The position numbers and the translations under genes were made by a program. From the NCBI GenBank assembly GCA_948099385.1, contig CANUEZ040000209.1, positions 1,488,001 to 1,552,000 on the forward strand: 64,000 bases of DNA, read 5' to 3'. Below the pieces are notes generated by a model. The model ran no database searches, was not told the origin of the DNA, and worked only from the letters and a program-made list of their open reading frames with translations. Positions 13,701-27,690 of this stretch are shown in pieces; the stretch's first letter is position 1; every line of letters starts with the position of its first letter. Source of the DNA: Fasciola hepatica. Taxonomy: Eukaryota > Platyhelminthes > Trematoda > Plagiorchiida > Fasciolidae.

Positions 13701-16700
13701 ATTCCATTATGAACAATCCACACAGATTGCTCATACAATGCAATAGAGCAGTAGCAGAGTAGATTTGTATAATATGATTCTCCATGCAGCTTGAACACTG
13801 AACAGACCATTGAAAATGATGGAAGCACTGTACAGCTGTTTGATCCGCTAAGGGAATCATGAGCATTGCACATGGACAGAGCCCACACGGGGACACGAAC
13901 AAGGGTTGGGGTGAACGATTGTCAGTCGAACACCCAAACCACAAGGCTATCCGATATGGGTCTCAACGCTTTGTTCAACATATACAATACATGATATAGC
14001 ACAATACCGAAATTGGCTTCGGCTTTCGCTTTCGCTTTGAACGGTAACAAACAAATTCTCGCACACCGATCCAATCCTATGTTCCATCACTTTTCTATTT
14101 ATGGGCCTTAGTAAATCCAAGGCATTCCCTTATGAACAATCCACACAGATTGCTCATACAATGCAATAGAGCAGTAGCAGAGTAGATTTGTATAATATGA
14201 TTCTCCATGCAGCTTGAACACTGAACTGACCATTGAAAATGATGGAAGCACTGTACAGCTGTTTGATCCGCTAAGGGAATCATGAGCATTGCACATGGAC
14301 AGAGCCCACACGGGGACACGAACAAGGGTTGGGGTGAACGAATGTCAGTCGAAACCCCCAAACCACAAGGCTATCCGATATGGGTCTGAACGCTTTGTTC
14401 AACATATACAATACATGATATAGCACAATCCCCAAATTGGCTTCGGCTTTCGCTTTCGCTTTGAACGGTAACAACCAAATTCTCGCACACCGATCCAATC
14501 CTATGTTCCATCACTTCTCTATTTATGGGCCTAGGTGAAACCAAGGCATTCCTTTATGAACACTCCCCAAACAGATTGCTCATACAATGCAATAGAGCAG
14601 TAGCAGAGTAGATTTGTATGATAAGATTCTCCATGCAGCTTGAACACTGAACTGACCATTGAAAATGATGGAAGCACTGTACAGCTGTTTGATCCGCAAA
14701 GGGAATCATGAGCATTGCACATGGACAGAGCCCACACGGGGACACGAACAAGGGTTGGGGTGAACGAATGTCAGTCGAACACCCAAACCACAAGGCTATC
14801 CGATATGGGTCTCAACGCTTTGTTCAACATATACAATACATGATATAGCACAATCCCCAAATTGGCTTCGGCTTTCGCTTTTGCTTTGAACGGTAACAAC
14901 CAAATTCTCGCACACCGATCCAATCCTATGTTCCATCAATTCTCTATTTATGGGCCTATGTAAAACCAAGGCATTCCATTATGAACAATCCCCACACAGA
15001 TTGCTCATACAATGCAATAGAGCAGTAGCAGAGTAGATTTGTATAATATGATTCTCCATGCAGCTTGAACACTGAACTGACCATTGAAAATGATGGAAGC
15101 ACTGTACAGCTGTTTGATCCGCTAAGGGAATCATGAGCATTGCACATGGACAGAGCCCACACGGGGACACGAACAAGGGTTGGGGTGAACGATTGTCAGT
15201 CGAACACCCAAACCACAAGGCTATCCGATATGGGTCTCAACGCTTTGTTCAACATATACAATACATGATATAGCACAATCCCCAAATTGGCTTCGGCTTT
15301 CGTTTTCGCTTTGAACGGTAACAACCAAATTCTCGCACACCGATCCAATCCTATGTTCCATCACTTCTCTATTTATGGGCCTAAGTAAAACCAAGGCATT
15401 CCCTAATGAACTATCCCCACACAGATTGCTCATACAATGCGATAGAGCAGTAGCAGAGTAGATTTGTATAATATGATTCTCCATGCAGCTTGAACACTGA
15501 ACTGACCATTGAAAATGATGGAAGCACTGTACAGCTGTTTGATCCGCAAAGGGAATCATGAGCATTGCACATGGACAGAGCCCACACGGGGACACGAACA
15601 AGGGTTGGGGTGAACGATTGTCAGTCAAACACCCAAACCACATGGCTATCTGATATGAGTCTGAACGCTTTGTTCAACATATACACTACATCATATAGCA
15701 CAATCCCCAAATTGGCTTCGGCTTTCGCTTTTGCTTTGAACGGTAACAACCAAATTCTCGCACAACGATCCAATCCTATGTTCCATCAATTCTCTATTTA
15801 TGGGCCTATGTAAAACCAAGGCATTCCATTATGAACAATCCCCACACAGATTGCTCATACAATGCAATAGAGCAGTAGCAGAGTAGATTTGTATAATATG
15901 ATTCTCCATGCAGCTTGAACACTGAACTGACCATTGAAAATTATGGAAGCACTGTACAGCTGTTTGATCCGCTAAGGGAATCATGAGCATTGCACATGGA
16001 CAGAGCCCACACGGGGACACGAACAAGGGTTGGGGTGAACGATTGTCAGTCGAACACCCAAACCACAAGGCTATCCGATATGGGTCTCAACGCTTTGTTC
16101 AACATATACAATACATGATATAGCACAATCCCCAAATTGGCTTCGGCTTTCGCTTTCGCTTTGAACGGTAACGACCAAATTCTCGCACACCGATCCAATC
16201 CTATGTTCCATCACTTCTCTATTTATGGGCCTAATTAAACCAGAGAATTCCATTATGAACAATCCCCACACAGATTGCTCATACAATGCAATAGAGCAGT
16301 AGCAGAGTAGATTTGTATAATATGATTCTCCATGCAGCTTGAACACTGAACTGACCATTGAAAATGATGGAAGCACTGTACAGCTGTTTGATCCGCTAAG
16401 GGAATAATGAGCATTGCACATGGACAGAGCCCACACGGGGACACGAACAAGGGTTGGGGTGAACGAATGTCAGTCGAACACCCAAACCACAAGGCTATCC
16501 GATATGGGTCTCAACGCTTTGTTCAACATAAACAATACATGATATAGCACAATCCCCAAATTGGCTTCGGCTTTCGCTTTCGCTTTGAACGGTAACAAAC
16601 AAATTCTCGCACACCGATCCAATCCTATATTCCATCACATCTATAATTTTTGGCTGAGTAAAACCACGGCATTCCCTTATGAACAATCCACACACAGATT

Positions 16701-19400
16701 GCTCATACAATGCAATAGAGCAGTAGCAGAGTAGATTTGTATAATATGATTCTCCATGCAGCTTGAACACTGAACTGACCATTGAAAATTATGGAAGCAC
16801 TGTACAGCTGTTTGATCCGCTAAGGGAATCATGAGCATTGCACACGGACAGAGCCCACACGGGGACACGAACAAGGGTTGGGGTGAACGATTGTCAGTCG
16901 AACACCCAAACCACAAGGCTATCCGATATGGGTCTGAACGCTTTGATCAACATATACAATACATGATATAGCACAATCCCCAAATTGGCTTCGGCTTTCG
17001 CTTTCGCTTTGAACGGTAACAACCAAATTCTCGCACACCGATCCAATCCTATGTTCCATCACTTCTCCATTTATGGGCCTTAGTAAAACCAAGGCATTCC
17101 TTCGTGAACAATCCACACAGATTGCTCATACAATGCAATAGAGCAGTAGCAGAGTAGATTTGTATAATATGATTCTCCATGCAGCTTGAACACTGAACAG
17201 ACCATTGAAAATGATGGAAGCACTGTACAGCTGTTTGATCCGCTAAGGGAATCATGAGCATTGCACATGGACAGAGCCCACACGGGGACACGAACAAGGG
17301 TTGGGGTGAACGATTGTCAGTCGAACACCCAAACCACAAGGCTATCCGATATGGGTCTCAACGCTTTGTTCAACATATACAATACATGATATAGCACAAT
17401 CCCCAAATTGGCTTCGGCTTTCGCTTTCGCTTTAAACGGTAACGACCAAATTCTCGCACACCGATCCAATCCTATGTTCCATCACTTCTCTATTTATGGG
17501 CCTAATTAAACCAGAGAATTCCATTATGAACAATCCCCACACAGATTGCTCATACAATGCAATAGAGCAGTAGCAGAGTAGATTTGTATAATATGATTCT
17601 CCATGCAGCTTGAACACTGAACTGACCATTGAAAATGATGGAAGCACTGTACAGCTGTTTGATCCGCTAAGGGAATCATGAGCATTGCACATGGACAGAG
17701 CCCACACGGGGACACGAACAAGGGTTGGGGTGAACGAATGTCAGTCGAACACCCAAGCCACAAGGCTATCCGATATGGGTCTCAACGCTTTGTTCAACAT
17801 AAACAATACATGATATAGCACAATCCCCAAATTGGCTTCGGCTTTCGCTTTGGCTTTGAACGGTAACAAACAAATTCTCGCACACCGATCCAATCCTATG
17901 TCCCATCACATCTATAATATTGGGCCTAAATAAAACCACGGCATTCCCTTGTGAACAATCCCCACACAGATTGCTCATGCAATGCAATAGAGCAGTAGCA
18001 GAGTAGATTTGTATAATATGATTCTCCATGCAGCTTGAACACTGAACTGACCATTGAAAATGATGGAAGCACTGTACAGCTGTTTGATCCGCTAAGGGAA
18101 TCATGAGCATTGCACATGGACAGAGCCCACACGGGGACACGAACAAGGGTTGGGGTGAACGATTGTCAGTCGAACACCCAATTCACAAGGCTATCCGATA
18201 TGGGTCTGAACGCTTTGTTCAACATATACAATACATGAAATAGCACAATCCCCAAATTCGCCTCAACTTTCGCTTTGGCTTTGAACGGTAACAACCAAAT
18301 TCTCGCACACCGATCCAATCCTATGTTCCATCACTTCTCTATTTATGGGCCTAAGTAAAACCGAGGCATTCCCTTATGAATATCCCCACACAGATTGCTC
18401 ATACAATGCAATAGAGCAGTAGCAGATTCGATTTGTATAATATGATTCTCCATGCAGCTTGAACACTGAACTGACCATTGAAAATTATGGAAGCACTGCA
18501 CAGCTGTTTGATCCGCTAAGGGAATCATGAGCGTTGCACATGGACAGAGCCCACACGGGGACACGAACAAGGGTTGGGGTGAACGATTGTCAGTCGAACA
18601 CCCAAACCACAAGGCTATCCGATATGGGTCTGAACGCTTTGTTCAACATATACAATACATGATATAGCACAATCCCCAAATTGGCTTCGGCTTTCGCTTT
18701 CGCTTTGAACGGTAACAACCAAATTCTCGCACACCGATCCAATCCTATGTTCCATCACTTCTCTATTTATGGGCCTAAGTAAAACCACGGCATTCCCTTG
18801 TGAACAATCCACACAGATTGCTCATACAATGCAATAGAGCAGTAGCAGAGTAGATTTGTATAATATGATTCTCCATGCAGCTTGAACACTGAACTGACCA
18901 TTGCAAATTATGGAAGCACTGTACAGCTGTTTGATCAGCTAACGGAATCATGATCATTGATCATGGACAGACTCCACACGGGGACACGAACAAGGATTGG
19001 GGTGAACGATTGTCAGTCGAACACCCAAACCACAAGGATATCCCATATGGGTCTGAACGCTTTGTTCAACATATACAATACATGATATAGCACAATCCCC
19101 AAATTGGCTTTGGCTTTCGCTTTCGCTTTGAACGGTAACAACCAAATTCTCGCACACTGATCCAATCCTATGTTCCATCACTTCTCTATTTATGGGCCTA
19201 AGTAAAACCAAGGCATTCCCTTATGAACAATCCACACACAGATTGCTCATACAATGCAATAGAGCAGTAGCAGAGTAGATTTGTATAATATGATTCTCCA
19301 TGCAGCTTGAACACTGAACTGACCATTGAAAATGATGGAAGCACTGTACAGCTGTTTGATCCGCTAAGGGAATCATGAGCATTGAACATCGACAGAGCCC
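10731..19400 (+). repeat. 424-bp satellite array, zone 3 (mixed units)
   Basis: Unit marks lie at 10731, 11155, 11578, 12001, 12426, 12851, 13274, 13698, 14121, 14545, 14970, 15395, 15820, 16244, 16668, 17093, 17515, 17940, 18365, 18789 and 19212. Two units (near 12641 and 13491) carry GTGAAATTATGCCAGTCG in place of the usual GTGAACGAATGTCAGTCG. Three units (13698, 16244, 17515) start with an AAACCAGAGAATTCCATT variant that contains an EcoRI site. Nothing but satellite is present. Confidence 0.96.
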
Positions 19401-21910
19401 ACACGGGGACACGAACAAGGGTTGGGGTGAACGATTGTCAGTCGAACACCCAAACCACAAGGCTATCCGATATGGGTCTCATCGCTTTGTTCAACATATA
19501 CAATACATGATATAGCACAATCCCCAAATTTTCTTCGGCTTTCGCTTTCGCTTTGAACGGTAACAACCAAATTCTCGCACACCGATCCAATCCTATGTTC
19601 CATCACTTCTCTATTTATGGGCCTAAGTAAAATGAGGGCGTTCTCCTATGAACAATCCCCACACAGATTGCTCATACAATGCAATAGAGCAGTAGCAGAG
19701 TAGATTTGTATAATATGATTCTCCATGCAGCTTGAACACTGAACTGACCATTGGAAATGATGGAAGCACTGTACAGCTGTTTGATCCGCAAAGGGAATCA
19801 TGAGCATTGCACATGGACAGAGCCCACACGGGGACACGAACAAGGGTTGGGGTGAACGATTGTCAGTCGAACACCCAAACCACAAGGCTATCCGATATGG
19901 GTCTGAACGCTTTGTTCAACATATACAATGCATGATATAGCACAATCCCCAAATTGGCTTCGGCTTTCGATCTGGCTTGCAACGGTAACAACCAAATTCT
20001 CGCACACCGATCCAATCCTATGTTCCATCAATTCTCTATTTATGGGCCTATGTAAAACCACGGCATTCCCTTGTGAAAAATGCACACAGATTGCTCATAC
20101 AATGCAATAGAGCAGTAGCAGAGTAGATTTGTATAATATGATTCTCCATGCAGCTTGAACACTGAACTAACCCTTGAAAATGATGGAAGCACCGTAAAGC
20201 TGTTTGATCCGCTAAGGGAATAATGAGCATTGCACATGGACAGAGCCCACACGGGGACACGAACACGGGTTGGGGTGAACGATTGTCAGTCGAACACCCA
20301 AACCACAAGGCTATCCGATATGGGTCTGAACGCTTTGTTCAACATATACAATACATGATATAGCACAATCCCCAAATTGGATTCGGCTTTCGCTTTCGCT
20401 TTGAACGGTAACAATCAAATTCTCGCACACCGATCCAATCCTATGTTCCATCACTTCTCTATTTATGGGCCTAATTAAAACCAAGGCATTCCCTTATGAA
20501 CAATCCCCACAGATTGCTCATACAATGCAATAGAGCAGTAGCAGAGTAGATTTGTATAATATGATTCTCCATGCAGCTTGAACACTGAACTGACCATTGA
20601 AAATGATGGAAGCACTGTACAGCTGTTTGATCCGCTAAGGGAATCATGATCATTGCACATGGACAGAGCCCACACGGGGACACGAACAAGGGTTGGGGTG
20701 AACGATTGTCAGTCGAACACCCAAACCACAAGGCTATCCGATATGGGTCTCATCGCTTTGTTCAACATATACAATACATGATATAGCACAATCCCCAAAT
20801 TTTCTTCGGCTTTCGCTTTCGCTTTGAACGGTAACAACCAAATTCTCGCACACCGATCCAATCCTATGTTCCATCACTTCTCTATTTATGGGCCTAAGTA
20901 AAATGAGGGCGTTCTCCTATGAACAATCCCCACACAGATTGCTCATACAATGCAATAGAGCAGTAGCAGAGTAGATTTGTATAATATGATTCTCCATGCA
21001 GCTTGAACACTGAACTGACCATTGGAAATGATGGAAGCACTGTACAGCTGTTTGATCCGCAAAGGGAATCATGAGCATTGCACATGGACAGAGCCCACAC
21101 GGGGACACGAACAAGGGTTGGGGTGAACGATTGTCAGTCGAACACCCAAACCACAAGGCTATCCGATATGGGTCTCAACGCTTTGTTCAACATATACAAT
21201 GCATGATATAGCACAATCCCCAAATTGGCTTCGGCTTTCGCTCTGGCTTGCAACGGTAACAACCAAATTCTCGCACACCGATCCAATCCTATGTTCCATC
21301 AATTCTCTATTTATGGGCCTATGTATAACCACGGCATTCCCTTGTGAAAAATGCACACAGATTGCTCATACAATGCAATAGAGCAGTAGCAGAGTAGATT
21401 TGTATAATATGATTCTCCATGCAGCTTGAACACTGAACTAACCCTTGAAAATGATGGAAGCACCGTAAAGCTGTTTGATCCGCTAAGGGAATAATGAGCA
21501 TTGCACATGGACAGAGCCCACACGGGGACACGAACACGGGTTGGGGTGAACGATTGTCAGTCGAACACCCAAACCACAAGGCTATCCGATATGGGTCTGA
21601 ACGCTTTGTTCAACATATACAATACATGATATAGCACAATCCCCAAATTGGATTCGGCTTTCGCTTTCGCTTTGAACGGTAACAATCAAATTCTCGCACA
21701 CCGATCCAATCCTATGTTCCATCACTTCTCTATTTATGGGCCTAATTAAAACCAAGGCATTCCCTTATGAACAATCCCCACAGATTGCTCATACAATGCA
21801 ATAGAGCAGTAGCAGAGTAGATTTGTATAATATGATTCTCCATGCAGCTTGAACACTGAACTGACCATTGAAAATGATGGAAGCACTGTACAGCTGTTTG
21901 ATCCGCTAAG
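19400..21910 (+). repeat. Duplicated trimer higher-order repeat, period 1,271 bp
   Basis: The first copy runs from about 19400 to 20670 and the second from about 20671 to 21910. Unit marks are 19637/20908, 20062/21333 and 20485/21756. Shared rare variants are CAAATTTTCTTCGG (19525/20796), AATGAGGGCGTTCTCC (19631/20902), CTAACCCTTGAAAATG with CACCGTAAAGC (20167/21438), CGAACACGGG (20262/21533) and CCCCACAGATTG (20503/21774). The copies differ at only a few bases, for example GATCTGG against GCTCTGG and TGTAAAACC against TGTATAACC. This indicates a recent unequal exchange. Confidence 0.9.
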
Positions 21911-24900
21911 GGAATCATGAGCATTGCACATGGACAGAGCCTACACGGGGACACGAACAAGGGTTGGGGTGAACGATTGTCAGTCGAACACCCAAACCAC
22001 AAGGCTCTCCGATATGGGTCTGAACGCTTTGTTCAACATATACAATACATGATATAGCACAATCCCCAAATTGGCTTCGGCTTTCGCTTTCGCTTTGAAC
22101 GGTAACAACCAAATTCTCGCACACCGATCCAATCCTATGTTCCATCACTTCTCTATTTATGGGCCTAATTAAAACCAAGGCATTCCCTTATGAACAATCC
22201 CCACACAGATTGCTCATACAATGCAATAGAGCAGTAGCAGAGTAGATTTGTATAATATGATTCTCCATGCAGCTTGAACACTGAACTAACCATTGAAAAT
22301 GATGGAAGTACTGTACAGCTGTTTGATCCGCTAAGGGAATCATGAGCATTGCACATGGACAGAGACCACACGGGGACACGAACAACGGTTGGGGTGAACG
22401 ATTGTCAGTCGAACACCCAAACCACAAGGCTATCCGATATGGGTCTCATTGATTTGTTCAACATGAACAATACATGATATTGCAGAACCCCGTAAATTGG
22501 CTTCGGCTTTGGTTTTGGCTTTGAACGGTAACAACCAAATTCTCGCACACCGATCCAATCCTATGTTCCATCACTTCTCTATTTATGGGCCTAAGTAAAA
22601 CCAAGGCATTCCCTTATGAACAATCCACACAGATTGCTCATACAATTTAATAGAGCAGTAGCAGAGTAGATTTGTATAATATGATTCTCCATGCAGCTTG
22701 AACACTGAACTGACCATTGAAAATGATGGAAGCACTTTACAGCGGTATGATCCGCTAAGGGAATCATGAGCATTGCACATGGACTGAGCCCACACAGGGA
22801 CACGAACAAGGGTTGGGGTGAACGAATGTCAGTCGAACACACAAACCACAAGGCTATCCGATATGGGTCTCAACGCTTTGTTTAACATATACAATACATG
22901 ATATAGCACAATCCCCAAATTGGCTTCGGCTTTCGCTTTCGCTTTGAACGGTAACAACCAAATTCTCGCACACCGATCCAATCCTATGTTCCATCACTTC
23001 TCTAATAATGGGCCTAAGTAAAACCACGGCATTCCCTTATGAACAATCCACACAGATTGCTCATACAATGCAATAGAGCAGTAGCAGAGTAGATTTGTAT
23101 AATATGATTCTCCATGCAGCTTGAACACTGAACTGACCATTGAAAATGATGGAAGCACTGTGCAGCTGTTTGATCCGCTAAGGGAATCATGATCATTGCA
23201 CATGGACAGAGCCCACACGGGGACACGAACAAGGGTTGGGGTGAACGAATGTCAGTCGAACACCCAAACCACAAGGCTATCCGATATCGGTCTGAACGCT
23301 TTGTTCAACATATACAATACATGATATAGCACAATCCCCAAATTGGCTTCGGCTTTCGCTTTGGCTTTGAACGGTAACAACCAAATTCTCGCACACCACT
23401 CCAATCCTACGTTCCATCACTTCTCTATTTATGGGCCTAAGTAAAACCAAGGCATTCCCATATGAACAATCCACACAGATTGCTCATACAATGCAATAGA
23501 GCAGTAGCAGAGTAGATTTGTTTAATATGATTCTCCATGCAGCTTGAACACTGAACTGACCATTGCAAATGATGGAAGCACTGTACAGCTGTTTAATCCG
23601 CTAAGGGAATCATGACCATTGCACATGGACAGAGCCCACACGGGGACACGAACAAGGGTTGGGGTGAACGAATGTCAGTCGAACACCCAAACCACAAGGC
23701 TATCCGATATCGGTCTGAACGCTTTGTTCAACATATACAATACATGATATAGCACAATCCCCAAATTGGCTTCGGCTTTCGCTTTCGCTTTGAACGGTAA
23801 CAACCAAATTCACGCACACCGATCCAATCCTATGTTCCATCACTTCTCTATTTATGGGCCTAAGTAAAACCGAGGCATTCCCTTATGAACAATCCCCACA
23901 CAGATTGCTCATACAATGCAATAGAGCAGTAGCAGAGTAGATTTGTATAATATGATTCTCCATGCAGCTTGAACACTGAACTGACCATTGAAAATGATGG
24001 AAGCACTGTACAGCTTTTTGATCCGCTAAGGGAATCATGAGCATTGCACATGGGCAGAGCCCACACGGGGACACGATCAAGGGTTGGGGTGAACGAATGT
24101 CAGTCGAACACCCAAACCACAAGGCTATCCGATATCGGTCTGAACGCTTTGTTCAACAGATACACTAAATCATATGGCACAATCCCCAAATTGGCTTCGG
24201 CTTTCGCTTTCGCTTTGAACGGTAACAACCAAACTCTCGCACACCGATCCAATCCTATGTTCCATCACTTCTCTATTTATGGGCCTAAGTAAAACCAAGT
24301 CATTCTCTTATGAACAATCCACACAGATTGCTCATACAATGCAATAGAGCAGTAGCAGAGTAGATTTGTATAATATGATTCTCCATGCAGCTTGAACACT
24401 GAACAGACCATTGAAAATGATGGAAGCACTGTACAGCTGTTTGATCCGCTAAGGGAATCATGAGCATTTCACATGGACAAAGCCCACACGGGGACACGAA
24501 CAAGGGTTGAGGTGAACGAATGTCAGTCGAACACCCAAACCACAAGGCTATCCGATATGGGTCTGAACGCAATGTTCAACATATACAATACACGATATAG
24601 CACAATCCCCAAATTGGCTTCGGCTTTCGCTTTCGCTTTGAACGGTAACAACCAAATTCTCGCACACCGATCCAATCCTTTGTTCCATCACTTCTCTATT
24701 TATGGGCCTAAGTAAAACCAAGGCATTCCCTTATGAACAATCCCCACACAGATTGCTCATACAATGCAATGGAGCAGTAGCAGAATAGGTTTGTATAATA
24801 TGATTCTCCATGCAGCTTGAACACTGAACTGACCATTGAAAATGATGGAAGCACTGTACAGCTGTTTGATCCGCTAAGGGAATCATGAGCATTGCACATG

Positions 24901-26160
24901 GACAGAGCCCACACGGGGACACGAACAAGGGTTGGGGTGAACGAATGTCAGTCGAACACCCAAACCACAAGGCTATCCGATATGGGTCTGAACGCTTTGT
25001 TCAACATATACAATACATGATATAGCACAATCCCCAAATTGGCTTCGGCTTTCGCTTTCGCTTTGAACGGTAACAACCAAATTCTCGCACACCGATCCAA
25101 TCCCATGTTCCATCACTTCTCTATTTATGGGCCTAAGTAAAACCAAGGCATTCCCTTATGAACAATCCACACAGATTGCTCATACAATGCAATAGAGCAG
25201 TAGCAGAGTAGATTTGTGTAATACGATTCTCCATGCAGCTTGAACACTGAACTGACCATTGAAAATGATGGAAGCACTGTACATCTGTTTGATCCGCTAA
25301 GGGAATAATGAGCATTGCACATGGACAGAGCCCACAGCGGGACACGAACAAGGGTTGGGGTGAACGATTGTCAGTCGAACACCCAAACCACAAGGCTCTC
25401 CCATATGGGTCTGAACGCTTTGTTCAACATATACAATACATGATATAGCACAATCCCCAAATTGGCTTCGGCTTTCGCATTCGCTTTGAACGGTAACAAC
25501 CAAATTCTCGCACACCGATCCAATCCTATGTTCCATCACTTCTCTATTTATGGCCTAAGTAAAACCAAGGCATTCCCTTATGAACAATCCACACAGATTG
25601 CTCATACAATGCAATAGAGCAGTAGCAGAGTAGATTTGTATAATATGATTCTCCATGCAGCTTGAACACTGAACTGACCATTGAAAATGATGGAAGCACT
25701 GTACAGCTGTTTGATCCGCTAAGGGAATCATGAGCATTGCACATGGACAGAGCCCACACGAAGACACGAAAAGGGTTGGGATGAACGAATGTCAGTCGAA
25801 CACCCAAACCACAAGGCTATCCGATATGGGTCTCAACGCTTTGTTCAACATATACAATACATGATATAGCACAATCCCCAAATTGGCTTCGGCTTTCGCT
25901 TTCGCTTTGAACGGTAACAACCAAATTCTCGCACACCGATCCAATCCTATGTTCCATCACTTCTCTATTTATGGGCCTAAGTAAAACCTAGGCATTCCCT
26001 TATGAACAATCCCCACAGATTGCTCATACAATGCAATAGAGCAGTGGCAGAGTAGATTTGTATAATATGATTCTCCATGCAGCTTGAACACTGAAGTGAC
26101 CATTGAAAATGATGGAAGCACTGTACAGCTGTTTGATCCGCTAAGGGAATCATGAGCATT
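21911..26160 (+). repeat. 424-bp satellite array, zone 4 (mixed units)
   Basis: Unit marks lie at 22179, 22605, 23028, 23451, 23874, 24299, 24722, 25147, 25569 and 25991. The unit starting at 22179 has an aberrant stretch at about 22447-22520 (CATTGATTTGTTCAACATGA, TTGCAGAACCCCGTAAATTG), making it 426 bp. The unit junction near 25553 has lost one G of TATGGGCC. No gene is supported. Confidence 0.96.
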
Positions 26161-27690
26161 GCACATGGACAGAGCCCACACGGAGACACGAACAAGGGTT
26201 GCGGTGAACGAATGTCAGTCGAACACCCAAACCACAAGGCTATCCGATATGGGTCTGAACGCTTTGTTCAACATATACAATACATGATTTAGCACAATCC
26301 CCAAATTGGCTTCGGCTTTCGCTTTGGCTTTGAACGGTAACAACCAAATTCTCGCACAGCGATACAATCCTATGCTCCATCACTTCTCTATTTATGGGCC
26401 TATGTAAAACCACGGCATTCCCTTATGAACAATCCCCACACAGATCGCTCAAACAATGCAATAGAGCAGTAGCAGAGTAGATTTGTATAATATGATTCTC
26501 CATGCAGCTTGAACACTGAACTGACCATTGAAAATGATGGAAGCATTGTGCAGCTGTTTGATCCGCTAAGGGAATCATGACCATTGCACATGGACAGAGC
26601 CCACACGGGGACACGAACAAGGGTTGGGTGAACGAATGTCAGTCGAACACCCAAACCACAAGGCTATCCGATATGGGTCTGAACGCTTTGTTCAACATAT
26701 ACAATACATGATATAGCACAATCCCCAAATTGGCTTCGGCTTTCGCTTTCGCTTTGAACGGTAACAACCAAATTCTCGCACACCGATCCAATCCTATGTT
26801 CCATCACATCTCCATTTATGGTCCTAAGTAAGACCAAGGCATTCCCTTATGAGCAATCCCCACGCAGATTGCTCATACAATGCAATAGAGCAGTAGCAGA
26901 GTAGATTTGTATAATATGATTCTCCATGCAGCTTGAACACTGAACTGACCATTGAAAATGAAGGAAGCACTGTACAGCTGTTTGATCCGCTAAGGGAATC
27001 ATGAGCATTGCACATGGACAGAGCCCACACGGAGACACGAACAAGGGTTGCGGTGAACGAATGTCAGTCGAACACCCAAACCACAAGGCTATCCGATATG
27101 GGTCTGAACGCTTTGTTCAACATATACAATACATGATTTAGCACAATCCCCAAATTGGCTTCGGCTTTCGCTTTGGCTTTGAACGGTAACAACCAAATTC
27201 TCGCACAGCGATACAATCCTATGCTCCATCACTTCTCTATTTATGGGCCTATGTAAAACCACGGCATTCCCTTATGAACAATCCCCACACAGATCGCTCA
27301 AACAATGCAATAGAGCAGTAGCAGAGTAGATTTGTATAATATGATTCTCCATGCAGCTTGAACACTGAACTGACCATTGAAAATGATGGAAGCACTGTAC
27401 AGCTGTTTGATCCGCTAAGGGAATCATGAGCATTGCACATGGACAGAGCCCACACGGGGACACGAACAAGGGTTGGGTGAACGAATGTCAGTCGAACACC
27501 CAAACCACAAGGCTATCCGATATGGGTCTGAACGCTTTGTTCAACATATACAATACATGATATAGCACAATCCCCAAATTGGCTTCGGCTTTCGCTTTCG
27601 CTTTGAACGGTAACAACCAAATTCTCGCACACCGATCCAATCCTATGTTCCATCACATCTCCATTTATGGTCCTAAGTAAGACCAAGGCA
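26160..27690 (+). repeat. Duplicated dimer higher-order repeat, period about 849 bp
   Basis: Shared rare variants recur 849-850 bp apart: GGAGACACGAACAAGGGTTG followed by CGGTG (26183/27032), CAGCGATACAATCCTATGCT (26357/27207), CACACAGATCGCTCAAAC (26438/27287), GGGTTGGGTGAACG lacking one G (26620/27470) and CTCCATTTATGGTCCTAAGT (26809/27659). Unit marks are 26414/27263 and 26838/27687. The copies differ at about 26546-26581, where the first has GCATTGTGCAGC and ATGACC. The right edge is blurred because the unit at 27687 then switches to another variant set. Confidence 0.88.
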
